A DNA stretch of 64,000 nucleotides, taken from the NCBI RefSeq assembly GCF_011682065.1, contig NZ_VUYU01000024.1, positions 41,174 through 105,173 on the forward strand. Reading direction: 5' to 3'. This document shows positions 36,601 to 45,685 of this stretch, in pieces. The stretch's first letter is position 1. Each line of letters opens with the position of its first letter. The stretch comes from Massilia rubra (lineage in GTDB: Bacteria > Pseudomonadota > Gammaproteobacteria > Burkholderiales > Burkholderiaceae_D). Below the pieces are notes generated by a model. That model ran no database searches. It saw nothing but the letters and a program-made list of their open reading frames with translations, and was not told the DNA's origin. Both the position numbers and the translations under genes were made by a program.

Positions 36601-38547
36601 CACGGTTCCGGATCCGATCTGCTGACTCTGATTAATGACATTCTCGACCTGTCCAAGATCGAATCCGGAACCGTGACACTCGATGTGTCGGAATACCGCT
36701 TCTCGAACTTGCGTAACTACGTCGACCGCACCTTCCGTCACATGGCCGAAGCGAAGCACCTGGGTTTCACGGTGCTGCTGGCGGACGCCCTGCCGACCGC
36801 CGTGATGACCGACACCACGCGCTTGCAGCAGGTGCTGAAAAACCTGCTGTCGAACGCCTTCAAGTTCACCAGCCATGGCGAGGTCTCGCTCGATATTTCG
36901 CTGGTGACGAGCGGCTGGACGAGCGACCACCCGAACCTGGTGCACGCCGACGCGGTGCTGGCGTTCTCGGTGCGCGACACCGGCGTGGGCATTGCGGCCG
37001 ACAAGCTGCAACTGATTTTCGAAGCGTTCCAGCAGGCCGACGGCTCGACTGCCCGCAAGTACGGCGGCACCGGCCTTGGCCTGTCGATTTCACGCGAACT
37101 GGCGCGCCTGCTGGGCGGCGAAATCCGGGTCGAATCGGTGGTCAACGCCGGCTCCACCTTTACCCTGTTCCTGCCCTACAACCGGGCCGGCTTCATCAAC
37201 TACGACCAGGCGCGCCAGCCGCAGCCTGCCCGCCTGGCGCCGCCGCCATCGACCGTGGTGATTGCCAGCACGGTGACGCCGTACGACAGCGGCGTGGCGC
37301 CGGAAGCGGCGATGGCGCATGCGCAACTGGTCGAATACGCATCGGTGCTGGACGACCGCGGGCTGATCGCCCCGGGCGACCCGTCGGTGCTGATCATCGA
37401 GGACGACGAACGCTTCGCCAAGGAATTGATGGACTTCGCGCGCGAGAAGAACTTCAAGGCGATCGTGACGCACCAGGGCGATTCGGCATTGTCGCTGGCG
37501 CGCGACTACCTGCCGTCGGCCATCCTGCTCGACCTCGACCTGCCCCACATCGACGGCTTCACGGTGCTCGACCGCCTGAAACGCGACCCGAGCACGCGCC
37601 ACATTCCGGTGCATGTGATGTCCACCCTGCGCGAGCGCGAACGGGCGCTGCGCCAGGGCGCCATTTCGTACATTGGCAAGCCGGTCGAGCGCGAGGCGCT
37701 GCAGGAAGAGTTCACGCGGATCCAGAAATTCCTGTTGGGCGGCAAACGCAGCCTGCTGGTGGTCGATGACGAGAAAATGCAGCGCGACTCGATCGTGGCG
37801 CTGATCGGCGACACCGACCTGCGCATCGTGGCCGTGGAAACCGGCGAAGCCGCACTGGAAGCGCTGCGCGGCTCGCACTTCGACTGCATGGTGCTGGACC
37901 TGACCCTGCCCGACATCAGCGGTTTTGATTTGCTCGACGTGATCGGCAAGGACCCTGCCCTGCGCGACCTGCCGATCGTGATCTACACCGCCAAGGAATT
38001 GAGCCGCAAGGAAGTGACAAAGCTCAAGCGCTACGCCAAGACCATCGTCATCAAGGATGCGCGTTCGCCCGAACGCCTGCTCGACGAAACGGCCCTGTTC
38101 CTGCACCGCTCGCACGCCTCGCTGCCGGAGCTGCAGCGCCGCATGCTGGAAGAAATCCACGCGGCCGACGGCGGCCTGGCCGGGCGCAAGGTGTTGATCG
38201 TCGACGATGACCTGCGCAACATCTTCGCCCTGTCGTCGCTGCTGGAACGCCAGCAGATGCAGGTTTCGTTCGCCGAAAATGGCCGCGACGGCATCGAGGT
38301 GCTGGAAAAAGACCCGACCATCGAGATCGTTTTGATGGACATCATGATGCCGGAGATGGACGGCTACGACACCATGCGCGCGATCCGGCGCATACCGAAG
38401 TTCAAGTCGCTGCCGATCATCACCTTGACCGCCAAGGCGATGAAGGGCGACCGCGACAAGTGCATCGCCGCCGGCGCCTCGGACTACATCACCAAGCCGG
38501 TCGATGTAGCCCAGCTGCTGTCGCTGATGCGGGTGTGGCTGCATTGA
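33649..38547 (+). CDS. Hybrid histidine kinase with HAMP-repeat array, GAF and three receivers
   Basis: 1632 residues from ATG 33649 (GAGGA at 33636-33640), overlapping the previous stop (ATGA). Residues 1-150 are divergent HAMP-like units; ~155-705 hold six copies of a 92-residue HAMP-type repeat; GAF ~735-870; a coiled coil ~880-935; His[18 protein letters not shown] (His ~948); HATPase with [12 protein letters not shown]; then three receivers with [22 protein letters not shown] and [11 protein letters not shown]. There is no membrane segment, so the kinase is cytoplasmic. Such HAMP arrays are known from fungal group III kinases (Nik1 type) and bacterial relatives, where they relay osmotic or other signals. 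Operon partners are the REC-GGDEF protein upstream and a CheR-like protein downstream. Confidence 0.92.
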   Translation: MNNMTDMAEELDIKLLLSTLMALKKGDFTARMPSDWSGISGKIADTLNDIIETKEKMVEAVTEVSRVVGAEGRLEKRASVPNVVGGWATIISSVNTLIDDLVRPTTEMARVIGAVAKGDLSQTMALEVDGHPLMGQYLRAATTANTMVEQLSSFSSEVTRVAREVGTEGKLGGQAQVKGVAGTWKDLTDSVNSMAGNLTSQVRNIAEVTTAVANGDLSKKITVDVRGEILQLKDTINVMVDQLRSFASEVTRVAREVGTEGKLGGQAYVPGVGGTWKDLTDNVNFMASNLTGQVRNIAAVTTAVANGDLSKKITVDVKGEILELKNTINVMVDQLSSFASEVTRVAREVGTEGKLGGQAQVKGVAGTWKDLTDSVNSMAGNLTGQVRNIADVTTAVANGDLSKKITVDVKGEILELKNTINVMVDQLNSFASEVTRVAREVGTEGKLGGQANVPGVAGTWKDLTDGVNSMAGNLTGQVRNIADVTTAVANGDLSKKITVDVKGEILELKNTINVMVDQLSSFASEVTRVAREVGTEGKLGGQAYVPGVGGTWKDLTDNVNFMASNLTGQVRNIAAVTTAVARGDLSKKITVDVKGEILELKDTINVMVDQLSSFASEVTRVAREVGTEGKLGGQANVSGVAGTWKDLTENVNQLAANLTNQVRAIAEVATAVTRGDLSRSIQVEARGEVSYLKDNINEMIRNLKETTQKNAQQDWLKTNLARFTRLLQGQRDLQAVTKLILSELAPLVSAHHGVFYMMDSQELDARLRMIASYGYRSSRKLATSFLPGEGLVGQCAVEKTRIWLTDVPRDYIVVSSGLGAAPPTNIVVLPILFEQQVKAVIEIASLDRFTETHLSFLDQLMESIGVVLNTIEANSRTESLLTQSQSLAQELQQTNQELAEKARLLSEQNIEVERKNREVEQAKLALEEKATQLALSSKYKSEFLANMSHELRTPLNSLLILAQQLSDNPEGNLSGKQVEFAKTIHGSGSDLLTLINDILDLSKIESGTVTLDVSEYRFSNLRNYVDRTFRHMAEAKHLGFTVLLADALPTAVMTDTTRLQQVLKNLLSNAFKFTSHGEVSLDISLVTSGWTSDHPNLVHADAVLAFSVRDTGVGIAADKLQLIFEAFQQADGSTARKYGGTGLGLSISRELARLLGGEIRVESVVNAGSTFTLFLPYNRAGFINYDQARQPQPARLAPPPSTVVIASTVTPYDSGVAPEAAMAHAQLVEYASVLDDRGLIAPGDPSVLIIEDDERFAKELMDFAREKNFKAIVTHQGDSALSLARDYLPSAILLDLDLPHIDGFTVLDRLKRDPSTRHIPVHVMSTLRERERALRQGAISYIGKPVEREALQEEFTRIQKFLLGGKRSLLVVDDEKMQRDSIVALIGDTDLRIVAVETGEAALEALRGSHFDCMVLDLTLPDISGFDLLDVIGKDPALRDLPIVIYTAKELSRKEVTKLKRYAKTIVIKDARSPERLLDETALFLHRSHASLPELQRRMLEEIHAADGGLAGRKVLIVDDDLRNIFALSSLLERQQMQVSFAENGRDGIEVLEKDPTIEIVLMDIMMPEMDGYDTMRAIRRIPKFKSLPIITLTAKAMKGDRDKCIAAGASDYITKPVDVAQLLSLMRVWLH
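34114..35769 (+). repeat. Six tandem 276-bp repeats inside the kinase gene
   Basis: Each unit encodes 92 residues containing [45 protein letters not shown] and INVMVDQL. The marker TCGGAAGT recurs at 34114, 34390, 34666, 34942, 35218 and 35494, so the period is exactly 276. Units alternate between Y/VPGVGG...NFMAS and Q/VKGVAG...NSMAG types, and DNA identity between copies is very high, suggesting recent duplication or gene conversion. The last copy is more diverged. Confidence 0.95.
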
Positions 38548-39386
38548 ACGGGCCGGCGAGGCAGGGCTGCGTTGCCACCGTCGACGAGCTGGAAATCGAC
38601 CTTCTGCTCGAAGGCGTTTTCCAGCGCTACGGCTTCGACTTTCGCGCCTACGACCGGCCCGGCCTGAAGCGGCGGGTGCTCGGCTTGATGGCCGAGCGCG
38701 CGCTGGCGACGGTGTCGCTGCTGCAGGACCGGGTGCTGCACGACCCGGCAGCGGCGGCGGCCCTGCTGCGCGCGCTGAGCGTGCAGCCGGCGTTCTTGTT
38801 CGACGACCCGGAGCAAGTGCGCCAGACGCGCGAAGTGCTCGCCGGCTGCCTGCGCGCGTCGGCGCTGCCGAAAGTATGGCTGGCCGAATGCGCGCATGCG
38901 GAGGAAGCGTGGTCGCTGGCGATTTTGCTGGCCGAGCAGCAGATGCACCATCGCACCGAGATTTTTGCCACCGTCGCCAACGAAGAACTGCTGGCCGAAG
39001 CCATGGATGCCAGCATTCCGATGGAGCGCATGGCGCAGTATCAGGAGAATTACCTGAAAAGTGGCGGCACGGCCAACCTGGCCGACTATTTCGACGTGCG
39101 CGGCAAGCGCGCGGTGCTGCTGCCGGCGCTGCGCAGCCGCATCACGTGGGCGCAGTACAACCTGGTGACGGATGCCTCGTTCAACGAGTTCCAGCTGATT
39201 GTATGCCGGCGCGCGCTGGCCGATTTCGGCCCGCTGCTGCGCCAGCGCGCCCTGCGCCTGTTCCACGACAGCCTGGCCCTGTTCGGGGTGCTGGGCATCG
39301 ACCGTGAGCTGGCGCCGGGCGACACCCTGGCGGCCAGCTACCGGCCGGTGTTTGCGCACCAGGCGTGGTACAAGCGCGTCGCGTAG
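38544..39386 (+). CDS. CheR-like protein with degenerate SAM-binding motif
   Basis: 280 residues from TTG 38544, chosen because it overlaps the kinase stop (TTGA) and no ATG/GTG lies before the conserved N-domain. EIDLLLEGVFQRYGFDFRAYDRPGLKRRV matches the N-terminal CheR domain (positions 12-40). The catalytic domain aligns by RTEIFAT, FDVRGKRAVLLPALRSRI and NEFQLIVCRRAL. The usual SAM loop SAGCSTGEEPYS reads LAECAHAEEAWS, ATDI reads ATVA, and CRNVLIYF reads CRRALADF. Methyltransferase activity is therefore doubtful; a regulatory or scaffold role in the kinase operon is inferred. Confidence 0.82.
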   Translation: MNGPARQGCVATVDELEIDLLLEGVFQRYGFDFRAYDRPGLKRRVLGLMAERALATVSLLQDRVLHDPAAAAALLRALSVQPAFLFDDPEQVRQTREVLAGCLRASALPKVWLAECAHAEEAWSLAILLAEQQMHHRTEIFATVANEELLAEAMDASIPMERMAQYQENYLKSGGTANLADYFDVRGKRAVLLPALRSRITWAQYNLVTDASFNEFQLIVCRRALADFGPLLRQRALRLFHDSLALFGVLGIDRELAPGDTLAASYRPVFAHQAWYKRVA

Positions 39387-39536
39387 CGTGTCGCATAGCG
39401 CGTCGCGTAGCTGTCGCCTGGCGCGTTTCGTCCCAACCCGTTGCGTTCCAAGCCCCTTACATAGCTCGACGTCAGAAGTTGTCAGCTTCAATTCTGGCAG
39501 ACGCGTCGGCGCCGCTTAACATACCCATTGGATAAG

Positions 39537-39719
39537 ATGAAACTAAGCCCACAGGTAATTGTTTACGTGATCGGCGTGTTCTTGTTGGGCATGGTCTATG
39601 CCCCAGTGAAGTTCGCGCTTGGTGGCCGTTGGCTATTCATTTTTGTTGTATGCGGCTACTTGCTATGCCTGCGACTTATTGGTTCGTGGTTGGCACGAAA
39701 GCGCGCACAAAGTAAATAG
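39537..39719 (+). CDS. Small two-helix membrane protein
   Basis: 60 residues from ATG 39537 (TTG at 39528 is also possible). Two hydrophobic segments, VIVYVIGVFLLGMVYAPV and WLFIFVVCGYLLCLRLIG, are separated by a short loop and followed by a basic end (ARKRAQSK). No family recognised. Lower GC than its neighbours and the adjoining IS remnant suggest acquired DNA. Confidence 0.5.
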   Translation: MKLSPQVIVYVIGVFLLGMVYAPVKFALGGRWLFIFVVCGYLLCLRLIGSWLARKRAQSK

Positions 39720-39720
39720 G

Positions 39721-40020
39721 CGAAGAGCGCCTGACAAAACCTCTCGACGTACCTCCAACAGATGAGTGAGCAGGCAAGCGAAAGAAAGGCCTGGTGGATG
39801 TCGGCTCACCGTTCATAACAGATGCGCAGTCTGCGAAAACGGTGTAGCCACCCGAGGGTGCGTTCAACGACCCAACGCCATCGGCCAAGCCTTTCGCGTG
39901 ACTCGACGCCGTAGCGTGCGATCCGTGCTGAGATTCCTCGCCGGCGCAGCCAGGCCCGATGTGCTCTTGAAGCGTAGGCTCGATCAGCATGTAGCTGCTT
40001 GGACGTTTGCGCGCGAGGCC
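39721..40020 (-). mobile_element. IS5-family transposase remnant
   Basis: On the minus strand from ~40010 the frame reads KQLHADRAYASRAHRAWL, then RIARYGVESRERLGRWRWVV and ERTLGWLHRFRRLRICYER, the C-terminal DDE region of IS5/IS427-type transposases. It then hits TGA at 39806, where an Arg codon is expected. Beyond the stop the frame continues family-like (ADIHQAFLSLACSLICWRYV) to about 39725. The N-terminal two thirds is missing, so this is a dead fragment. It abuts the end of the DUF1963 gene. Confidence 0.8.
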
Positions 40021-40022
40021 GC

Positions 40023-40799
40023 TTACACAACTTCTCTGATCGAAAACACATTCGCAAAAGTACGCGTCGCGAGCTCTTGATCTTTGATCATGCCGTGAAG
40101 AACATGATGGTCACTGATCACAAGGCCGGACTCGAGGCTTGAAAATATTTTCCAGAGCGAGCGCCAGTCTCGGGCATTCCCACCGCCAGCTTTGGCTGCA
40201 TCCTCGCGCAGATCGCCGTTGAGTTCGGCATAACGCCCCCGTAGCTGACAAAATACCTCGTCCGCAGGCGTTAGTCGCTCCTCAAGGGATTGGTAGCCCT
40301 TATCAAGCCCAAGCTCTTCGATCTCATCAAACTCGTCGGAGCCGTAACTTGGCAGATCGATTCCCAACGATCCTTTCAATCGGACGCACTTCATTTCCGA
40401 AAAGATGTTGTCAGGCTGCGGGGCGGGCATACGATGCCTAATAAGTTCATCAGACGCGCCCGGGAAGTAAAAAGTGGAGGCGCTATCGGCCTCCTCATCT
40501 GCAAACACGTATAGCATTCCGCTCGGTGGCAGCCCAAGGCTAGTGCTCCAGGCCAAATCAGCGAGGCATACCTGAAAGACAAAGACCATCCCCTCCAGGC
40601 GATCGAGCCATGAGCAGTTTATAGGGATATCCGGATCGCCGCCAAACCGACTAGTCCCCAGCGTTGCGTAGGTTTCCTCGCCTGCTGACACTAGATCCAC
40701 CCGCGTGTAAGCAGCGCGCTTGATAGTCTCCGTGACAGCATGTAATTCGTGTTGGCCAATCAGGGAATCCAGCAGTTCTGCTTGGGCTTCGATAAGCAT
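40023..40799 (-). CDS. DUF1963 (YwqG-like) protein
   Basis: 258 residues. TSRFGGDPDIPINCSWLDRL, MVFVFQVCLADLA and LPPSGMLYVFADEEAD follow the DUF1963 pattern (GG-PDLP, W, L-FL-Q-NLAD, LP-G-L-FF-D). The family is of unknown function and is common in accessory and polymorphic-toxin neighbourhoods. The C-terminus (IKDQELATRTFANVFSIREV) looks complete although the IS remnant begins three bases after the stop. Base composition is lower in GC than the flanks. Confidence 0.75.
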   Translation of the reverse strand: MLIEAQAELLDSLIGQHELHAVTETIKRAAYTRVDLVSAGEETYATLGTSRFGGDPDIPINCSWLDRLEGMVFVFQVCLADLAWSTSLGLPPSGMLYVFADEEADSASTFYFPGASDELIRHRMPAPQPDNIFSEMKCVRLKGSLGIDLPSYGSDEFDEIEELGLDKGYQSLEERLTPADEVFCQLRGRYAELNGDLREDAAKAGGGNARDWRSLWKIFSSLESGLVISDHHVLHGMIKDQELATRTFANVFSIREVV

Positions 40800-40829
40800 T
40801 ATTTTGGTCCTAAGGGTGACGAAGGCGCG

Positions 40830-40866
40830 CGACCGGCCGCTTTTGGCAGCCGAAAGCGGCCGGTCG
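40830..40866. terminator. Long perfect hairpin
   Basis: CGACCGGCCGCTTT (40830-40843) and AAAGCGGCCGGTCG (40853-40866) form a 14-bp stem with a 9-base loop. It lies between the DUF1963 gene and the end of the M23 peptidase gene on the same strand, so it may end the peptidase transcript, though no T run follows on the minus strand. Confidence 0.45.
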
Positions 40867-40951
40867 CAGTAGCTCAGTGTACGCCGCTGCTACTCCCAAG
40901 ACAAGTGAGTGGTTTTGTTAGACACTCTAAGCCACGTGCCGGACGCAGCGG

Positions 40952-42178
40952 CTAGTTCTCCTGCGCATCCGCGCCGAAGTCAACCACCACATCGCCCATC
41001 GGATATTCGCCGGTGCGCGCTTCCCACTCCTGGTTGCCGCTTTTGATCCGGTAGCTGTCGAAGATTTGGGGCAGTCCCTCGCTGGCCATGACGTCCGCCT
41101 TGTCCGTCACCTGGAAGTGCAGGTGCGGCCAACGCGCGTCACCCGAGTTGCCGACGCGCGCGAGCAACTGGCCGCGCCGCACCCGGTCGCCGGTCTTGAC
41201 GCCGACGCTGCCCGGCTGCAGATGATAATACGCGGCGAACTGCCCATTGCCCAGGTCAATGATGATCTGGTTGCCGCCGATGGTGTCAAGGGTGACTGGC
41301 AGCGCCGCCTCGAATCCCGCCTCGGTTTTTGGGATATTGTCCGGAAAGCCGTCGCGCGCGGTGACAACTTCACCGTCCGCCACGGCCAGCACCTTCTGGC
41401 CGTAGGCGTAGTACGCACGCACATCGCGCGGGTCGCCGGCATACGGCTTGCGCTGGCTGTTGAATTTTTTCCAGTCGATCGCATAACGGCGCGAAATCTG
41501 CGCAGTCCCGTCGACCACCCACAAACCCATCCGATGATGCGAATGCAGGCTCGGGCTGTTACCCGGGGTCCAGTTGGTTCCCACCAGTGGACGCCCCAGT
41601 ACCAGCATCGGCGTGGTGCGCGTGTCGATCGCGGGACCGTCCGCCACGGCCTTGTCTAGCAACACCCGGTGCCTGAGCCTTGCGGGAACCGCGACCTTGG
41701 CGTCGAACGCCAGGCACAGGAAGGCAACGGCGCCCTGCCCCACTCCCAGCCGTTGGAGATTGCCCGGGTTATCGCCAATCGTCACCTGGCGCAGGCTGGC
41801 CGCCACCTGCGCTTCCTTGAGCTCGGCTACCGGGGTGGAAGGCGGCTGGTCCGCGTCGAGTACCTCGATGCCATGCACCGTCACCGCTTCCGCCGAGAAG
41901 TTCTGCAAGTGCAATTCGTACAATAAATAGTTGCGCCCCGCGCTTGGCAGCACCGTCGGCTGGACCGGCGTGCGTACCTGCACCTGGACCGGCGGAAAGA
42001 CGGGCTGGGCAACCACTGCAGCAGCCGGCGCCGGCTTGCCCTTGCTTGCCATTTCGCATCCGTAAGGAAGCGGCACAGTGGCCGCAAGCGCGTTGCCGGC
42101 CAGCGCGCAGCCGATGGCGGCGACGATGAAGTCAATGGCGCCGTGGCGGGCGCCGGTCCTGAAAAGCTTGATGGGCAT
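40952..42178 (-). CDS. M23-family peptidase (LytM domain), secreted
   Basis: 408 residues with an N-terminal hydrophobic signal (FIVAAIGCALAGNALAA). An all-beta middle region (~60-200) precedes the LytM domain: RRYAIDWKKFN, AVADGEVVTARDG, AAYYHLQPGSVGVKTGDRVR and RWPHLHFQV. The HLH pair and the His of YYHLQ are zinc ligands; the first ligand His is replaced by Arg-Arg-Tyr in the AIDW motif, as in a subset of M23 proteins, so endopeptidase activity is uncertain. It would act on cell-wall peptide bonds or bind peptidoglycan in the periplasm. Confidence 0.87.
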   Translation of the reverse strand: MPIKLFRTGARHGAIDFIVAAIGCALAGNALAATVPLPYGCEMASKGKPAPAAAVVAQPVFPPVQVQVRTPVQPTVLPSAGRNYLLYELHLQNFSAEAVTVHGIEVLDADQPPSTPVAELKEAQVAASLRQVTIGDNPGNLQRLGVGQGAVAFLCLAFDAKVAVPARLRHRVLLDKAVADGPAIDTRTTPMLVLGRPLVGTNWTPGNSPSLHSHHRMGLWVVDGTAQISRRYAIDWKKFNSQRKPYAGDPRDVRAYYAYGQKVLAVADGEVVTARDGFPDNIPKTEAGFEAALPVTLDTIGGNQIIIDLGNGQFAAYYHLQPGSVGVKTGDRVRRGQLLARVGNSGDARWPHLHFQVTDKADVMASEGLPQIFDSYRIKSGNQEWEARTGEYPMGDVVVDFGADAQEN

Positions 42179-42265
42179 GGAAGATCATCGGTCGAGTGTG
42201 GGAGCGCGGATCTTATATGAATTATTCTTGACAGAAATGTCTAGCATGGTTGAATATTTGCCAAT

Positions 42266-43276
42266 ATGAACGCATCTGCTGCCACTGTCGATATCTGGCT
42301 CCTGGTTTTTCCCAACTTTTTGCTGCTCGACGCGACCGGACCGGTCCAGGTCTTTTCCAGTGCCAACGACGAGGCGCGCGACGCCGGCCGGGCGCCTCCC
42401 TATCGGATCCACCTGGTCGCCGCCGGCGGCGGCGCGGTCACGTCATCGTCGGGCGTCGCCCTGCTGGCGGCGCCCTTGCCCGGTCCCGACCTGGATGGCG
42501 CAACCTTGATCGTCTCGGGCGGCCGGGTCGAGGCATTGCCGTGCGCTGCGCAGGCCGATGGTCGCGTCACGCTCGACTGGGTCGCGGATGCGGGCGCCGC
42601 TGCCGCGCGTTGCTGCTCGGTCTGCACCGGGAGCTTCGTGCTGGCGCGCGCGGGCCTGCTCGACGGGCGCCGCGTGGTCACGCACTGGGCCGACGCGGCG
42701 GCGCTGCGCGGCGAGCATCCGTCACTGACGGTGCTGGACGATGCGCTCCACGTAAGGGACGGCAAATTCCATACCTCGGCCGGCATCAGCGCCGGCATGG
42801 ACCTGGCACTGAGCCTGGTCGAACAAGACCTGGGCCGTGACGCCGCGCTGGCCGTCGCCAAACGCATGGTCCTGTTTTTGAAGCGGCCGGGCGGGCAGCG
42901 CCAGTTCAGCTCCGAATTGCTGGCGCAGTCGCACCCGCTGGGCGTGAGCGCCCAGTTGACCGCCTGGCTGCGTCCGCGCCTGGCGCAGCCGGTCGACATC
43001 GGCCAGATGGCCAGTGCTTGCGCATTGTCGGTACGGTCGCTGTACCGCAAGCTGCGCGAGGAAGCCGGCCTGACGCCGGCCCAACTGCTGGCGCGCCTGC
43101 GGCTGGAGGCGGCCTGCATGCTGCTCGAACAGCCCGGCATGATGGTCAAGCAGGTGGCGCGCCAGAGCGGCCATGGCACGGAGTACAACTTGCGCCGCGC
43201 GTTTGCGGCGCAATTGGGGGTGCTGCCCAGTCAATATCAGGCGCGCTTTGCCTGCACCGGGGCGAGCGGCGTTTGA
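42266..43276 (+). CDS. AraC-family regulator with DJ-1/PfpI N-terminal domain (GlxA type)
   Basis: 336 residues. N-terminal DJ-1/PfpI domain: IWLLVFPNFLLLDATGPVQV, then CSVCTGSFVLARAGLLDGRR and VVTHWADAAALR. The C-terminal AraC domain carries two helix-turn-helix units: IGQMASACALSVRSLYRKLR with GLTPAQLLARLRLEAA, and VKQVARQSGHGTEYNLRRAF. Members control amino-acid or amine catabolism genes. Target unknown: the neighbours are divergent (M23) or convergent (SUKH-like). Confidence 0.92.
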   Translation: MNASAATVDIWLLVFPNFLLLDATGPVQVFSSANDEARDAGRAPPYRIHLVAAGGGAVTSSSGVALLAAPLPGPDLDGATLIVSGGRVEALPCAAQADGRVTLDWVADAGAAAARCCSVCTGSFVLARAGLLDGRRVVTHWADAAALRGEHPSLTVLDDALHVRDGKFHTSAGISAGMDLALSLVEQDLGRDAALAVAKRMVLFLKRPGGQRQFSSELLAQSHPLGVSAQLTAWLRPRLAQPVDIGQMASACALSVRSLYRKLREEAGLTPAQLLARLRLEAACMLLEQPGMMVKQVARQSGHGTEYNLRRAFAAQLGVLPSQYQARFACTGASGV

Positions 43277-43335
43277 TTGACCGGGCGCGATGACGCCTGG
43301 GGCGGGCTCGCGCACGTGCAAACGGCGGACGAGAC

Positions 43336-44619
43336 TTAATCGATATTCAAGCGCGCTTCATCATCGCGGTCGATCAGGCGGTCGATGAGCGCATCCATTT
43401 GTCCGGATATCAGCGCGTCCAGGCTCATGCTGCCTGTGAGTTTACCTTTCAGCATGGCCTTCACTTGCGGGAGCATTTTCTTCCAGTTGTTCTGGTCGTA
43501 GGTAAGGCCGCCGAAACGTCCCTCGCGGTCGAAGAACAGGTGCGTGTAGCGGTTTTCGCTGTTCTTGACGTGGCCGAAGATGAAGAAATTCGCATCGAGG
43601 CAGCTGATCTCGGCCTCCGTGAAAAACTCCTCGAACTCCCAGCGGTCGCCCCACAGATTGTAAATCATGTGAACAAAGCCGCCGAACAGGGTCATGCTGT
43701 CGTGCTGCGCCGCGTAGATCCGCAGCGAGCCATCCGCTTCCGGATCCTGCACCTCGACGCTGCCCCGTTCGAGGTAGAGGGCGCGCAAGGCGGCAGGTAG
43801 CGTGACGTTCCACTTTTGTTCGCGCGCAGCCAGATCGGAAGGCGCGACCGCTTTGCATTCGAGGGTGAAACAGCCCTGCCACACAGGGCTTGCGCGCACC
43901 ACGCGCAGTTCGTGGGCGATCGCGCAAAAGCGATCGAGGGCCGCTTGCCATGTCTCGCCAGGCTCGCCTTTGCGCAGGCGTTCGATGGGATGTGCCGCCT
44001 TGAACGCCAGATAGGCCGGGTCGCTCAGGTATGCCAGTAGCGCGGCGTCGTCGATACTGAGATCATGCAATTTGCCGGCCTTGTACGCCAGGTGGCGCAG
44101 GCTGTCGAAGAAGCCATCGCGGTAACGCTGCGGCGCGCTTTGGTAGGCACCCAGGTAAATGGCGGCGCGTTGCTGGTATTTGTCCAGGAAGGGATCGTCG
44201 TCCTCGGCGTCGCTCGCCACCAGGCGGAAGCAACGGTCGATCAGCGCCACGGCGGTGTCGACATCGCCCCGGTCGGCGGCCAGTTTGGCGAGGCCGGTCA
44301 ATGCGGTGCGCACATTGGCCAGCGTGATGAGCTCTTCATCGTCCAGGTCGTCCTCGTCGACCGGGAAACGTTCCAGCACGGCCTCGCAGGTCGCTGCCAG
44401 GTCGTCGGGCAGGTCGAGCCTGTCGAGGCAGGCGAGCCGAAGCTGGAAATAGCCGCTCCAGGTGGCGTCTTCGTCGTCAAGCGCGTCGTCGTCGGACAGT
44501 TCTTCGAGTAGGGGAAGCGCCTCGTCGGCCAACGCCAACGCCGCGGCGTATTCTTTTTTACGTAACTGGACGCCGGCTTTACGCAGCAGTCCAGTCAGCT
44601 TGGTGAGAGTCTGTTTCAT
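43336..44619 (-). CDS. SUKH (SMI1/KNR4)-like domain protein with helical N-terminus
   Basis: 427 residues from ATG 44619 (GGACGAA upstream). Residues 1-190 form TPR-like helix pairs (KKEYAAALALADEALPLLEE, and NVRTALTGLAKLAADRGDVD). The C-terminal third, AREQKWNVTLPAALRALYLERG through FGGFVHMIYNLWGDRWEF and FIFGHVKNSENRYTHLFFDR, resembles the SMI1/KNR4 fold. SUKH domains are often immunity proteins of contact-dependent toxins, but no toxin gene is nearby, so that role is only a possibility. Confidence 0.65.
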   Translation of the reverse strand: MKQTLTKLTGLLRKAGVQLRKKEYAAALALADEALPLLEELSDDDALDDEDATWSGYFQLRLACLDRLDLPDDLAATCEAVLERFPVDEDDLDDEELITLANVRTALTGLAKLAADRGDVDTAVALIDRCFRLVASDAEDDDPFLDKYQQRAAIYLGAYQSAPQRYRDGFFDSLRHLAYKAGKLHDLSIDDAALLAYLSDPAYLAFKAAHPIERLRKGEPGETWQAALDRFCAIAHELRVVRASPVWQGCFTLECKAVAPSDLAAREQKWNVTLPAALRALYLERGSVEVQDPEADGSLRIYAAQHDSMTLFGGFVHMIYNLWGDRWEFEEFFTEAEISCLDANFFIFGHVKNSENRYTHLFFDREGRFGGLTYDQNNWKKMLPQVKAMLKGKLTGSMSLDALISGQMDALIDRLIDRDDEARLNID

Positions 44620-44650
44620 TTCGTCCAATATCAGTGTTTCACCCTGTACA

Positions 44651-44839
44651 TCACAGACCGCGCAGACTGCCCGTGAACCTGCCACAGTCGCATTCGTGAA
44701 CCGTCGCGGTTCCGCGCTCATGCAATCTGATCGCGGCCTGGCAGGTATCGCAGCTTATTGTATTCGCGCCGGTGCGGTGCCACTCCTCCAGCACCCGCAG
44801 GAATTTCTCCAAGTCCTCCGGATTGCGTTTTTTGTTCAT
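44651..44839 (-). CDS. Small zinc-ribbon-like protein
   Basis: 62 residues from ATG 44839. RNPEDLEKFLRVLEEWHRTG is a helix, followed by CDTCQAAIRLHERGTATVHE with CDCG: a CxxC...CxC set able to bind zinc. No family name can be given. It is 31 bases upstream of the SUKH-like gene on the same strand and may be co-transcribed. Confidence 0.6.
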   Translation of the reverse strand: MNKKRNPEDLEKFLRVLEEWHRTGANTISCDTCQAAIRLHERGTATVHECDCGRFTGSLRGL

Positions 44840-45046
44840 CTTTTTCTCTATTCCTGTCCCTGCAGCCATTGCGGCGGTAAGGTCGAAACGTGTGTCGCCT
44901 TGAATGGAAAAAGCAGGCAAATCACGATCTGCCCAGGATCGTGATGCGTGTTGCGGACAATAACAAATGCACTGCTGAACAACTAGCTGAACGGATCTTT
45001 AGTACGCTCGAACAACCGAGCGTCCGACCATGCCGGCAAACCTGAT

Positions 45047-45667
45047 CTACCGCCCCGCCGACGGGCGTTCCGCCATGCGGTCGCGCCAGGCCTGCAAATG
45101 CGCCATGCCCTCCATGCCCGGTTTGAACTTCATCAGCCCGCGCGCAAACTCCAGCGCGCACCAGGCCGTGATATCGGCCACGGTAAACCGCTCGCCGGCC
45201 ACGAACGGATGTTTGGCCAGTTCGCCGTCGAGCCAGCGCGCGTGCTCGCGCATCTTCTCGCCCTGCGAGGCGCCAAAGTCGGGAAACTGCGGCTGCTCCA
45301 GCACCGCCAGCCCCGGATGCGTGTGGCGCACGCTGTTGGCAATGCCGAGGAACAGATGCATCTCCACCCGGCGGTCGGCCATCTCGATAAAGGCGCGCTC
45401 GTCAAAACCGTCGCCCATCAGGTTCGGCTCCGGATGCAGCCCTTCCAGATAGGTGCAGATGGCGCGCGTTTCGCACAGCACGCGGCCATCGTCGAGTTCC
45501 AGCGCCGGCACCCGCGCCAGCGGGTTCTTGGCCACAAAAGCCTCGCTCTTGTGTTCATTGGCGGCCAGGTCGATCATCACCTGCTCGATGCCGACGATGC
45601 CTTTTTCGGCGATGAACATGGTGACCCGGCGCGGGTTCGGCGCAAACGTGCTGACGTACAGTTTCAT
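45047..45667 (-). CDS. Glutathione S-transferase family protein
   Basis: 206 residues from ATG 45667, with AAGGA five bases upstream (an ATG at 45673 has no room for a site). N-terminal thioredoxin-like domain: MKLYVSTFAPNPRRV, NPLARVPALELDDG and LCETRAICTYLEG (the Glu-Thr/Ser glutathione-binding pair). Helical C-domain with FVAGERFTVADITAW, the family's N-capping box. Substrate unknown. It follows a second GST gene by 18 bases. Confidence 0.9.
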   Translation of the reverse strand: MKLYVSTFAPNPRRVTMFIAEKGIVGIEQVMIDLAANEHKSEAFVAKNPLARVPALELDDGRVLCETRAICTYLEGLHPEPNLMGDGFDERAFIEMADRRVEMHLFLGIANSVRHTHPGLAVLEQPQFPDFGASQGEKMREHARWLDGELAKHPFVAGERFTVADITAWCALEFARGLMKFKPGMEGMAHLQAWRDRMAERPSAGR

Positions 45668-45685
45668 GGGCATCCTTGCGAGTGG

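Noticed and set aside
33697..37011. 1104-codon open frame on the minus strand across the HAMP-repeat kinase
   Set aside because: It mirrors the repeats of the plus-strand gene, has no family resemblance and results from high GC at third positions.
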